Origin: Natronincola peptidivorans
Lineage (GTDB): Bacteria; Bacillota; Clostridia; Peptostreptococcales; Natronincolaceae
Reading direction: 5' to 3'
DNA: 64,000 nucleotides
NCBI RefSeq assembly: GCF_900111615.1
Contig: NZ_FOHU01000009.1
Span: 1 to 64,000 of the forward strand
The notes beneath the pieces are model-generated. The model was not told the DNA's origin. It did no database searches and was given only the letters and a program-made list of their open reading frames with translations. Shown here piece by piece: positions 51,084 through 61,400 of the stretch; position 1 is the first letter of the stretch, and every line of letters begins with the position of its first letter. The position numbers and the translations under genes were made by a program.

Positions 51084-52807
51084 GCTAATTCCTCCTGACT
51101 AAGCTGTGAAGCTACAATCTCACGGTAAATATCACAGTTCTTTAACAACTCTTTATGTGTGCCTATATCCACTATTTCTCCTTGGTCTAATACAATAATT
51201 CTATCTGCATCCATAATAGAACTTACTCTTTGAGCAACCATAATAACTGCAGCATCTGCCGTCTCTCTCTTAAGAGCTGTCCTTAGCCTTGCATCTGTTT
51301 TAAAATCCAGTGCTGAGAAGCTATCATCAAAGACATAGATCTCTGGTTTTCTAATCAATGCACGGGCTATAGAAAGCCGTTGTTTTTGTCCTCCAGAAAC
51401 ATTAACACCCCCCTGTGCAATTTCTGAATAAAGGCCCTTTTCCATACTAGAGATAAATTCAGAAGCCTGTGCCACTTCAGCTGCATGCTTAACTTCTTCT
51501 TCAGTTGCATTTTCTTTCCCATATTGTATATTCTCCATAATACTGCCAGTAAAGAGTACTGCTTTTTGTGAAACAAATCCTATTCTCGACCTCAAGTCTT
51601 CCTGAGCCATTTCCCTTACATCAATACCACCGATGGATACTGAACCGTGATCAACATCATAGAACCTGGGTATGAGATAAATAAGTGTAGATTTGCCAGA
51701 GCCAGTACCTCCAATAATAGCTGTCACTTCCCCCGGAGCCGTAGAAAAGGAGATATCCTTGATAGCAGGATTTTCAGCACCAGGATAGCTAAAGGTAACC
51801 TCTTTGAATTCTAAGTATCCTTTTTGTATCTCTGGCTTTTTAGGATTTAATGGATCAGTGATTTCCGGCTTCATATCAAGTACTTCATTAATCCTAACAG
51901 CTGAAGCCTGTGCTCGTGGTATCATAACAAACATCATAGAGAGCATTAACAGAGCCATCATAATATGCATAGCGTATTGAAGAAAAGCCATCATGTCCCC
52001 GATTTGCAAGTCCCCTAAATCAATCCTTATACTTCCAAACCAAATAATTGCTACAGTGGTTAAATTCATAATCAGCATAATGACAGGCATCATCGCTGCC
52101 ATCATTTTGTTAGCCTTTATTGCGGTGTTGGTCAAATCAAGGTTCGCTTCATCAAAGCGTTTCTTTTCATCATCAATACGATTAAAGGCACGTATAACTC
52201 TTATCCCTGTAAGATTTTCACGGGAAACTAAATTTAGTTTATCTATTTTTTTTTGTATGGCTTTAAATAAAGGAATCACTTTTCTTGCAACTGTTGCAAT
52301 AAAGATAACTAAAATTGGCAGAGCAACAGCTAGGATTATCGTCAATCCTCTATTCATGGACACTGCCATAATGATACCACCAATGCCCATCATTGGGGCA
52401 CTAACCATCATCCTAAGCATCATTACCAATACTGTTTGTATTTGTGTAATATCATTGGTAGTCCGGGTAATAAGAGATGCTGTTCCTATTTCTTCAAAAG
52501 TATGGAGAGAGTAGCTCTCCACTCTGGAAAATATCTTGTTTCGAAGGTTTTTTCCGAAGCCCATAGCTATCCTAGAGGATAAAAAACTGCTTATGATGGA
52601 AACAATAGCGCCACCTCCAGCTACAGCAAGCATCACAACCCCAACTCTCCATATATAGCCTATATCTCCTTGAAGCATACCATTATTTACGATATCTGCC
52701 ATTAGGGTGGGTAAATATAGATCCGCAATGGATTGTAGAAAAACAAATATAAAAACAGCTATAATACCAGCTGTAAATGCCTTTAAATCTTTAAACAGCT
52801 TAATCAT
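51080..52807 (-). CDS. Heterodimeric ABC exporter subunit with the degenerate site
   Basis: A 575-residue half-transporter and first gene of the pair: six-TM domain (about 15-300), then nucleotide-binding domain. Walker A is GGTGSGKST and the signature VSGGQ is canonical. Walker B reads IYVFDDSFSALD (Asp where the catalytic Glu should be), and the switch His is Gln (MVAQRVSS). These losses are the known mark of the non-hydrolysing site in heterodimeric exporters, not a sign of a pseudogene. The substrate is unknown, possibly drugs or lipids. No regulator is encoded in the operon. Confidence 0.93.
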   Translation of the reverse strand: MIKLFKDLKAFTAGIIAVFIFVFLQSIADLYLPTLMADIVNNGMLQGDIGYIWRVGVVMLAVAGGGAIVSIISSFLSSRIAMGFGKNLRNKIFSRVESYSLHTFEEIGTASLITRTTNDITQIQTVLVMMLRMMVSAPMMGIGGIIMAVSMNRGLTIILAVALPILVIFIATVARKVIPLFKAIQKKIDKLNLVSRENLTGIRVIRAFNRIDDEKKRFDEANLDLTNTAIKANKMMAAMMPVIMLIMNLTTVAIIWFGSIRIDLGDLQIGDMMAFLQYAMHIMMALLMLSMMFVMIPRAQASAVRINEVLDMKPEITDPLNPKKPEIQKGYLEFKEVTFSYPGAENPAIKDISFSTAPGEVTAIIGGTGSGKSTLIYLIPRFYDVDHGSVSIGGIDVREMAQEDLRSRIGFVSQKAVLFTGSIMENIQYGKENATEEEVKHAAEVAQASEFISSMEKGLYSEIAQGGVNVSGGQKQRLSIARALIRKPEIYVFDDSFSALDFKTDARLRTALKRETADAAVIMVAQRVSSIMDADRIIVLDQGEIVDIGTHKELLKNCDIYREIVASQLSQEELA

Positions 52808-52963
52808 TATCTATCACATCTCCCATAGGTCTAAGCCCATTTCTTATGAATATATCAAATGCCTCTTTACCATTATAGACATTTCCCTGCTTATTAAGCA
52901 ATGCTAAAAGTTTTTTCTGTATTATGCATATATTTTAAAAGAAGAATTTGAGATGCTTAGACA

Positions 52964-52999
52964 ACAAAACAATCTCCCAATTGAAGAGATTGTTTTTAA
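52964..52999. terminator. Terminator of the FapA/GAF operon
   Basis: AAACAATCTC/GAGATTGTTT (52968-52977, 52985-52994) with a 7-nt loop; T-run on the plus side and TTTTGTTG on the minus side. Confidence 0.75.
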
Positions 53000-53021
53000 C
53001 CTAAAGCTTATGTATATCAAT

Positions 53022-54839
53022 TTATTCTATAAAATCGTACTTCAAGATATCTTCAATTTCCTCAATAGGAGGTGTTTTTCTGAAGTCCTTTAAGTCTAAA
53101 TCATCGTAGCTAATAATGAACAAATAGTTCTCAATTAAATAATGCTCATAGGCTTCATAGATGGATACATCCACTTCGTCTAATGGATTTTTTCTTATCA
53201 TGGAATAATAAACATTGAAGTCAACATGATATTTGTTTTTATCCTCTAATTTTTTACAGAGGGACTGATGAAATAGCCTCTTATAATTCGGTACATAGTC
53301 TTGCTTGTATTCTTCTAATGCATTCATATGATAAATAATTGGTGAAATATTTTTTGCAATTGTATCAATTAATAATATTTCCTCTGGTTGAAGGTTGCTA
53401 TAGGTCTTCAATATAATAAGGTACGCCGCTGGACTTGTATTGTCTTCAAAACTGAAATCACATGTTTTGATAGGCGCTATAACTATACCTGTTGCATCGT
53501 GAAATGATCTACATAATGCCTCATCTAAATAATCATACATGCCTTCAGCTGCAAAATCATAAACACTATCACCATCAAAGGTTTCATCCCATTTGTTGTT
53601 TAGTTGAAAACACAATCCTACACCTATACCATCAATGCTATGGAGGATTTTGTATTGATTTTCTTCTTTAAATGCAATAAATGCTTTCTGTATACCGAAG
53701 GATATATTCAGGGTTTTCAGCGTAACATCGCATAACTCTTCAATAGAAATACATTGGTTTATATTATTGATAAGTCCATTAAGCTTGGTTAAAATATGAA
53801 ATTTTGCTTCAATAATCTGTTTTTGCTGCTGGATTTCCTCAAAAAGCATTGCGTTTTTAAGTGCTATATAAGTGAAAGATGCCAAAGATTCAATTAACTC
53901 AAACATGGATGGATGGTAATGGGTTTGATTAATGGGTTCTCCTAGTGTAACCAACCCAATTAATTTGTCTCGCACAAGTAAAACGATATATTGAGCCCCG
54001 AGGGAATGAAATTCCTCCCAGTTAACAAATATTTCCTTTACTATTTCCATATCTTTTTCTATATTAAGCACAATCTTATTATGATCCAAAACTACAGATG
54101 GCTTTATGTGAAATTCTGTTAAACAAGTGGAGAAGTTATCGATATTTCTATAACCTAGTATTTTTAGATTGCCGGATATATCATCTACTACTCCAAAGGA
54201 TGTGATTTTACTACAGGCAATTTCACTAAAAACATCTACCGCCATTTTTTTCAGTTTATCTATTCCCAACTCTGCTAATAACGATTTGGCACTTTGGTTA
54301 ATTGCAAATAGATTAAAGATTTTTTCATCTAATTGCTTATTTTTATCCTTTAAATCCATAAAATTTTTGCTGTTTTCAAGAGAGTTATTAAATAAACGCA
54401 TTAAGGACATGGCTATAATATAGTCATCTTCTTGAAAGCTTCCCATAGCTTTTCCATCAGCAACAATAAATCCTATCAATAAGTCATCAATAATCAGAGG
54501 AAGAACCATTGCCATGTTTAGATGATCTATATCCTTCTTTTCAAAATAATTGTTAAAATTATTAAGCATCACGCTTCCATGTAATGTAGCTATTTTTTGA
54601 AGCTTTTCATTATTTTTTATAGTATAGTTATTAATCTTATACAGCCTTTGGTTTTTTAATTTGTATTCATTGTCTTCTAACATAAAAAGAGCAGATGCAT
54701 TTAGTACTAAGATTTCATTAGTAAAATCAAAGGAATACTCACTTAGTTGTTGCAGGCTAAACCTTTGTGTGAAAAAACCTATTGCTTGTATCAATGCCTC
54801 ATATCTATACATTGTATTTGTTATATTTGATTCTCTCAA
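53022..54839 (-). CDS. Multi-GAF-domain signalling protein without an output domain
   Basis: A 605-residue cytosolic protein in which I see three GAF-like domains (about 10-160, 190-335 and 365-510). They are joined by helical linkers and followed by a roughly 90-residue tail rich in acidic and aromatic residues. No kinase, GGDEF, phosphodiesterase or DNA-binding domain is present. The start is probably the TTG at 54839, with AGAGGA 6-7 nt upstream, 28 nt after the FapA-gene stop; the longer in-frame start would overlap that gene. It is likely a ligand sensor or scaffold working with the co-transcribed FapA-domain protein. Confidence 0.72.
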   Translation of the reverse strand: MRESNITNTMYRYEALIQAIGFFTQRFSLQQLSEYSFDFTNEILVLNASALFMLEDNEYKLKNQRLYKINNYTIKNNEKLQKIATLHGSVMLNNFNNYFEKKDIDHLNMAMVLPLIIDDLLIGFIVADGKAMGSFQEDDYIIAMSLMRLFNNSLENSKNFMDLKDKNKQLDEKIFNLFAINQSAKSLLAELGIDKLKKMAVDVFSEIACSKITSFGVVDDISGNLKILGYRNIDNFSTCLTEFHIKPSVVLDHNKIVLNIEKDMEIVKEIFVNWEEFHSLGAQYIVLLVRDKLIGLVTLGEPINQTHYHPSMFELIESLASFTYIALKNAMLFEEIQQQKQIIEAKFHILTKLNGLINNINQCISIEELCDVTLKTLNISFGIQKAFIAFKEENQYKILHSIDGIGVGLCFQLNNKWDETFDGDSVYDFAAEGMYDYLDEALCRSFHDATGIVIAPIKTCDFSFEDNTSPAAYLIILKTYSNLQPEEILLIDTIAKNISPIIYHMNALEEYKQDYVPNYKRLFHQSLCKKLEDKNKYHVDFNVYYSMIRKNPLDEVDVSIYEAYEHYLIENYLFIISYDDLDLKDFRKTPPIEEIEDILKYDFIE

Positions 54840-54867
54840 GATAATTCCTCTCTCTCTAAAGCTCCTA

Positions 54868-56451
54868 CTAAAGGAAATGTAGCTTATTATCCATTGCGTA
54901 ATAGGTTCCACTAGTTATTTTGCTTATTCTCTTTTGAATATTTTTTATTTCAATAAAGGTTTGAGGATAAGCTTTCCTTAGAATATTTATTTCTCCTTCA
55001 CCTTTTGATTCTAAAAAGTCAATCAACCTTTTTCTTCTTTCTTCTAATTTAGCTATTTTAGCTAGCAAGGTATCATTTACTTGTATATAGGCACTATATT
55101 CATGACCTTGAACACTTTTATCGTCAGTTTTCAATTTCATCTCATATATTTTCATCTGTCTTTTGTTTTTTTCTAAATCTATCAGATGCTTCTTATAGAG
55201 TACCAGCAAATCATCTAATTCTTTTTTAAAGGCTTGTCTATCAAATCCCTTCACATTAACGACAGTTCTTCTTTCCGAAATATTACCGATTGTATAAACC
55301 TTTATCTTAGCTTCTGCATTGAGGGAGCCTCCGATAATCTTGCCTTTTTCTGAATTAACCAATATATTTTTTGCATGAAGGTGGGTATCCATTGCATATA
55401 GGCCTATATTAATATTTTCTTTTGCAAAAATAGTGCAATCATTAGCATATTTGACAAAAACATTTTTACCCGCTTCAATTATTGCTTTCCCCTTACCAGA
55501 AATACCACCCTTGATAAATATATCTCCATCCTTTGATGTAAGTCTCTCAATTGCACCGATACCCATTGTACCTTCTATGGAAATATCCTTATCGGCTTTG
55601 ACACTAAATCCATCAGAGACAATTCCTTTAATTGTGACATAACCGTTAAAATTGATATTTCCCGTATCAAAATCAACATCACCATTGATAATAAGGTGAT
55701 TTAATACTTTAATTTTACCTTCTTCAAAAGTAACAGCACCATCCACCAATGCCCGCAAAACAATTTTTCCGTTCTCTAGGCTTTCCTTTACGGTCTTGGT
55801 ATCATACCGCAACAAATTATCTTTGCCCGCCTTTGGAGGTAATATCTGATTTGTCACTGTTCTTCCAGCTTCACCTTCTGTTGCAGATATTTTCTCTCCT
55901 ATCCAATCATTGGTATTGACTTTGTGTATTAGATTCATTTCATAATAATCCACTTTGCCATCTTCTCTAATAACAGGCTTTTTTTCTAATAAATCTACAT
56001 ACTTTATCTTTGCATCTTCACCATTGATAGGAGCTACTCCTTTAGCTATAACCATTTCTTTCTGAAATTGTAATTCTTGCTTTAAAATATCATATAAAAT
56101 ACCATAGGTAACATTTTCATATTCTAAGGCACTTAGGATTTCTGTCTGCAGGTTGCTTTTCATACTTTCAAACTCTGCTTCGTTAACATTAAATTTTATT
56201 TTCGCTTCCATTTTGTCAGAAGATAAAACCACTTGAATCTTTGGCTTTAATATCCCAATATTTATAGGGATACCTGTTTCAACCTCTAGAGTATCCTTTA
56301 GTTTCAGAAAATTAGTAATGGTAATTCTCGGATTCTTCTTTAATACGTCTTCATTAAAATCTTTAATGTCATACCCCGATTTATCTACAACTATAAAAAC
56401 ATCATGATCATTTTCTTCAAACACCCTAAAATATTTGTTCTTAACAAGCAC
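54868..56451 (-). CDS. FapA/DUF342-domain protein
   Basis: A 527-residue protein. The N-terminal region (about 1-230) has the DUF342 N-domain. A right-handed beta-helix-like stretch (about 235-410) follows with repeating I-x-G-x-V pattern (VTIKGIVSDGFSVKADKDISIEGTMG, IFIKGGISGKGKAIIEAGKNVFVKY, and the ENINIGLYAMD and GGSLNAEAKIKV segments). A C-terminal coiled coil (about 420-500) ends the chain. FapA proteins contribute to polar assembly and cell-surface structures in some bacteria; the exact role here is unknown. GTG start. It is the first gene of a two-gene operon with the GAF protein. Confidence 0.85.
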   Translation of the reverse strand: MLVKNKYFRVFEENDHDVFIVVDKSGYDIKDFNEDVLKKNPRITITNFLKLKDTLEVETGIPINIGILKPKIQVVLSSDKMEAKIKFNVNEAEFESMKSNLQTEILSALEYENVTYGILYDILKQELQFQKEMVIAKGVAPINGEDAKIKYVDLLEKKPVIREDGKVDYYEMNLIHKVNTNDWIGEKISATEGEAGRTVTNQILPPKAGKDNLLRYDTKTVKESLENGKIVLRALVDGAVTFEEGKIKVLNHLIINGDVDFDTGNINFNGYVTIKGIVSDGFSVKADKDISIEGTMGIGAIERLTSKDGDIFIKGGISGKGKAIIEAGKNVFVKYANDCTIFAKENINIGLYAMDTHLHAKNILVNSEKGKIIGGSLNAEAKIKVYTIGNISERRTVVNVKGFDRQAFKKELDDLLVLYKKHLIDLEKNKRQMKIYEMKLKTDDKSVQGHEYSAYIQVNDTLLAKIAKLEERRKRLIDFLESKGEGEINILRKAYPQTFIEIKNIQKRISKITSGTYYAMDNKLHFL

Positions 56452-56821
56452 AGTACGTCCACTCCCTTTATTATTAATTACCTATTATAGATGCCTTATC
56501 ATTCATTAACATTCCTAGGATTTTAAAAAGCATTTCCTCTAGTCTATAAAAATAGAGAATACTTGTTTTCTATATACTGATTTTGAATTATACTTCTCCA
56601 TTATTTTACAATTTCCTTTATTTTTTTCAGTAATTATATTATAATATTTCTTTGATATTCCTATTTGCAGGGTTATTATATGTATAGTTTTTGTTGTTTT
56701 AATCATGTTTCAAATGATATAGATAATAAAATAAATCATTTCATGACTTAAATTCTATTTTTATATTGTCGAATTTGTAATATAATATAAGAGAAAATGC
56801 AAGTGAATAGGGTTAGGGACG
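56452..56821. other. Gene-free divergent promoter region
   Basis: 370 AT-rich bases between the FapA gene and a plus-strand gene. A TATAAT at 56781-56786 could be the -10 of the latter. No riboswitch or repeat seen. Confidence 0.5.
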
Positions 56822-57424
56822 GTGGCTAATTTGGATAATCAGGTTAAAAAAATTAAAGCGCTTGTACTAGATTTAGAAAAGGACTCAAATCCCCAGTCAC
56901 AAATAAGTCTTTTACAGGAGTTAATCGCTTCTGCCGAAGCTTGTAAGAAGCATTTGCTACATATAGAAAATCTCCAAAAACAAGAAAAAGCAGTCATCCA
57001 TATAGATAATGTGGATCTGCAAATTGAAAAAATATCAGAGGAGATCTTTTTATATAAATCTGTCATGGTTAAAAACTATTATGATGGTGATTATTTGGAA
57101 AGATTTTCAGAGATAAGAACTTCTGATTTAAAAACCTCAGGTGCTTTTGATATTCACAATAGATTCTGGAAGGCTCACGAGGTTTGTGGAGGCAATATAT
57201 TTGCAACAGTACCTCTAGCATTAATAGAGGATGGACAATCAACTAAGCTGCAGCGGCTACACTGGGATCCCGTCCAGGTAGAGGTTTATGAGATCATCAA
57301 TGATGTCCAGTCTAAACTCTCCAGGGGGCAAATAATTAATGCTGTTGAAAAAATGTTTAATCACTATCTATTAGTTAGAGAATTATGTGGCAATATTATG
57401 ATGGTTCTGCATTACAAAATTTAA
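56822..57424 (+). CDS. Protein of unknown function
   Basis: A 200-residue soluble protein, GTG start with AGGG upstream. The N-terminal half is helical and Lys/Glu-rich (coiled-coil-like, about 1-85). The C-terminal half contains AFDIHNRFWKAHEVCGGNIFATVP and LQRLHWDPVQVEVYEIINDVQ. I recognise no family. It has its own terminator and neighbours a signalling operon and a histidine phosphatase. Confidence 0.7.
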   Translation: MANLDNQVKKIKALVLDLEKDSNPQSQISLLQELIASAEACKKHLLHIENLQKQEKAVIHIDNVDLQIEKISEEIFLYKSVMVKNYYDGDYLERFSEIRTSDLKTSGAFDIHNRFWKAHEVCGGNIFATVPLALIEDGQSTKLQRLHWDPVQVEVYEIINDVQSKLSRGQIINAVEKMFNHYLLVRELCGNIMMVLHYKI

Positions 57425-57426
57425 TT

Positions 57427-57500
57427 AGACTATTGAAAGGTCTTTATCTACTTGATTGCTTAGATTCTAGCAAAGACTTTTCAACAGTCTGTTTTTTTCT
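57427..57500 (+). terminator. Intrinsic terminator after the unknown gene
   Basis: A long imperfect stem, AGACTaTTGAAAgGTCTTT (57427-57445) with AAAGACtTTTCAAcAGTCT (57472-57490), followed by GTTTTTTTCT. Confidence 0.78.
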
Positions 57501-57647
57501 GAGTATTTCAACAAAATTTATGTCTGGATTCTATTCAAATTCTTTAAATAGCTTTTTAAATTACTCTTCACTATCAGTGATATGGTATACATGATCACCT
57601 GTTGGAAATTTGACACTTTTTCCATCTTCTATATACTCCTTATGCAG

Positions 57648-58172
57648 CTATTTTTCAAATATATAAAGCTTTCCGTTGACGGGGCTTTTAAAACTAGGTC
57701 CTTTGAACCCTCTTTTTATAAGCTCCCTTCTCATGAAAATCATCACAAAACCATGACTTACGATAAGGACATCCTCCTGGCTTTCTAGTATTTTATCTAA
57801 AGCTACTGACAGTTTCCTTCTAAAATCCTCTGTAAGTCTATAAAAGATAAAGAGTCTAACTCTTATTATAATCAGCCACAATACAAAAGGCAGCTTTATA
57901 TTTCTTTTTACAAACAAATCCGGCTGCAGTTCCCTCAGTTCCTCCATAACAATGATATTGCCATTATATATTTTTTTTGCGGTACTAACGGCTCTCGATA
58001 AATCACTTGAAAAACAATTTTTCCATTCAATATTACCTAAGTCCACTTTTCCATCTACAATAGCAGCTGTTTCATATTCCTGATACCACAGGTTCACCTC
58101 TGTCGGTGTAATCATCCTTTTTTCTGGTAATGGCTTATCTACTTTAAAATGTCTCATTAAACCTATCTTCAT
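57648..58172 (-). CDS. Histidine-phosphatase (phosphoglycerate mutase-like) family protein
   Basis: A 174-residue protein of the histidine phosphatase superfamily. The catalytic region is LMRHFKVD (the usual RHG becomes RHF), with SSDLSRAVSTAKKI (phosphate-binding Arg) and a second catalytic His in VSHGFVMIFMRREL. A short hydrophobic stretch PFVLWLIIIRVRLFIFY interrupts the middle and may be a helix contacting the membrane. It probably dephosphorylates a small metabolite or sugar phosphate; substrate unknown. AGGAGG lies just upstream of the ATG. Confidence 0.82.
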   Translation of the reverse strand: MKIGLMRHFKVDKPLPEKRMITPTEVNLWYQEYETAAIVDGKVDLGNIEWKNCFSSDLSRAVSTAKKIYNGNIIVMEELRELQPDLFVKRNIKLPFVLWLIIIRVRLFIFYRLTEDFRRKLSVALDKILESQEDVLIVSHGFVMIFMRRELIKRGFKGPSFKSPVNGKLYIFEK

Positions 58173-58334
58173 TCTCTAACCTCCTTTGTTTCATACTTTT
58201 ACTCATCACCCTACTGGGCATTAAAGAAATGTAGCACTGTAAATAGCAATATATCAATAAAAAGCTTTTCTATGATAGTAATGATTTTAGGAATATTTTG
58301 TTATATTTTACCAAATATTCTCCTTTGTTACAAT

Positions 58335-58408
58335 GCTATTTCAAAAAATAGAAAGACCCAATGACTTGATGTTGTATCTAAAAACACACTAGTCTATTGA
58401 GTCTTTGA
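58335..58408 (-). terminator. Terminator of the glucan synthase-like gene
   Basis: AAAGACcCAATGACT (58352-58366) pairs with AGTCtATTGaGTCTTT (58391-58406), followed on the minus strand by CTATTTTTTG. Confidence 0.72.
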
Positions 58409-58412
58409 GGTA

Positions 58413-61400
58413 TTATATAATTACCTCTACTTGATGCTCTTTTTTATCATCTGTTAGAGAAATATATTTCTCCTGTAGTTTATTCCCATCCAACAACAAT
58501 TCTTGGATTCCTTTATTCTTACCCTCTGGATTTTTTACTATAATATTATAGTAGGTAGCTTTATAGCGATATTTTATTTTATATTCCTTCCATTCCTTTG
58601 GAATACATGGATCAATCATTAGTTTATCTGCATTTTTTTTCAACCCAACAATGTCCTCTACTCCTACCTTATACATCCAACCAGAAACGCCAGTGTACCA
58701 GCTCCAGCCTCCTCTTCCTATATGAGGACTGACAGCATAGACATCCGCTGCCATCACATACGGTTCAAGTTTATAGGTAGCACATTCCAGTGGTGTTCTT
58801 GTATGGTTGATGGGGTTGATTAGGTTAAACAACTCCCAGGCTTTATCTCCCTTTCCAGCCATAGCAAAGGCTTTAATTACCCATGTAGCTGCGTGAGTAT
58901 ATTGTCCTCCGTTTTCCCTTACTCCAGGAACATAGCCTTTTATATAACCAGGGTTTTGATCACTTTTATCAAAAGGTGGTGTGAAAAGCAGGATAAGTCC
59001 TTCATCCTTTTTGACTAAGTATTGTTCTACTGCCTTCATTGCTTTTTTGCTTCTATCTTCTTTTCCTCCCTTTGAAATGATAGACCATGACTGGGCTAGA
59101 GAGTCAATTTTGCATTCAGTATTTTGTGAGGAGCCTAAAGGTGATCCATCATCATAAAAGGCTCGAATATACCATTCTCCATCCCATGCGTTTTTTTCAA
59201 TAGATTCAGCAATCTTCTTTGCATAATCTATATATCTTTTACCTCGTTCTTCTTCTCTCATACTATCACATAGCTTAGCAAAGCCCTTTAAAATGGTATA
59301 TAGAAACCATCCTAACCAAACACTTTCTCCCTTGCCTTTGTTGCCAACGGTGTTCATGCCATCATTCCAATCTCCAGAACCCATAAGAGGTATGCCATTT
59401 TCTCCAAAGTTTAGACCTCTTTCAATGGATCGGATGCAATGCTCATATACAGAAGCTTTTTCCTGTGATCTCCTTGGAATACCATAACGTTCATCCTCAT
59501 GCTCTCTCAATGGCTCTTCCTCTAGGAACGCTACCTCTTCTTCTAAAATAGAATAATCCCCTGTATTATGAATATACTCAACTACAGCATAGGGCAGCCA
59601 TAGTAAATCATCTGAGAATCTTGTACGGATGCCTTTATCTCCTGCACCAGGATGCCACCAATGCTGTACATCTCCCTCCACAAATTGATGGGCACAGTGC
59701 AATAGTATTTGATGGCGGGTAGCTGTTGATAATGGGTATACCATATTCATCGCATCCTGCAGCTGGTCTCTAAATCCATAGGCTCCACCTGATTGATAAA
59801 AGGCAGATCTCGCCCATATTCTACAGGATATGGTTTGGTAGATAAGCCACTGATTCAGCATTAGGTTCATAGATAAATCTGGGGTTTCTACCTGTATTGT
59901 ACCCACTAGCTCTAACCAGTAGTTTTGTACTTCCTCTAGTGCAGCTCTGCTCTTCTCTATAGATCTGTAGGCTCCAAGCATACTATCTATTTTTTCTAGG
60001 TCCTGTGTTTGTCCAAAGAAGAAGGCTAACTCTTTTTCTTCATTTTCTGCCAGCTTTACAGAAACCTGTAGCGCAACACAGGGGTCAAATCCTCCGCCTG
60101 ATTTGTTAAGTAGTCTTTCTCTTTTAAGGGCCGCAGGGTTTGATAGATCTCTGCCTGGCCCTATAAATTCTCTTCTATCACAGGTGTATGAACCCAATGT
60201 CTCTGAGGCAGCCGCAAAGGCTATTCTTCCTTCAAAATCGCCATTATAAGGATTTGTAATCAGTATCCCTTCTGTTGTATCATGTTTTTCTGTTACAATA
60301 TGCTGTTGGGTGTTTTGATCACTGACCCCTAGTACCGGTCGTAAATAATAGGTGAGAGTAAGCTTCCTCTCGCTGTTGCTGGTGTTTTTTAGCTTCACTA
60401 GATTTATTTTTATTGGGTCCTCTTTCGGTACAAACATGGTAAGCTCCTGCAATATACCTTGACTATGATGTTTAAAGGTAGAGTACCCCAGGCCATGGGC
60501 GATTGTATAGCTTTCCTTTTCTCTAATAGGGGCGGCTGTTATGGACCACAGTTCTCCTGTTTCTTCATCTCTGATATAAATGATTTCTCCAGAGGGATCT
60601 GTTACAGGATCATTGGACCATGGGGTTAATTTGTTTTCTCTACTATTTTCTGCCCAGCTGAAACTGGCGCCCCTTTCTGTCACAATGAATCCAAATTTTT
60701 CATTAGCAATAACATTGATCCAGGGTGCAGGGGTGTACTGTTTTTCTTTTAAACGTATAATGTATTGTCTTCCGTCCTTACTAAATCCTCCATAGCCATT
60801 ATAGTAATCTAAATCTAATGCTTCTTCATGGCTAATATACTTTACTTTGCTTTTTATAAAAGTTTTTTCTTTATCCTCTATAGCTATTTCCTCTTCCTTC
60901 ACTTCTAATTGTTTCTGTAGAGCGGCTCCCTCTGCCTTTATGACAATTCTTGATACCGCATAGAGAAGGATTCTATCCTCTGGAGGCATAATACTTGCAC
61001 TCCTTATAAATATCCCACCGGGTTGGTCCACCATATATCTTCCCTGACTAGCAAATACAGTTTCATTAATTAACTGCTGTAGCGGCTGCAGATAATTACT
61101 TTCATCTTCATTTAAGATTACAAGGTCTACGCTTAATCCCTTAATTCTCCAATACTCATGAGCTTTTAGCAGCTGGCTTATCCTGCTGATACCCTCACTG
61201 TTTTTGATGGTAACCAAAAGGATGGGCAAATCTCCCGATATGCCATAAGCCCATAACCCAGATTGGGGTTTTTTGTTTTCTTCTAAGAATTCCTTGAACC
61301 TTCTTCTCATAGGACTTAAGAAAAGAATAGGTGAAATCATCTCTTGGTACAGCTTTATCTCTTCTGGCTTCAGGTTTAAGTAACTGGTTTCTACCTGACT

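Noticed and set aside
51080-52807. Loss of the catalytic Glu and switch His as evidence of a decayed ABC gene
   Set aside because: This is the normal degenerate site of heterodimeric exporters, and the partner has the complementary pattern.
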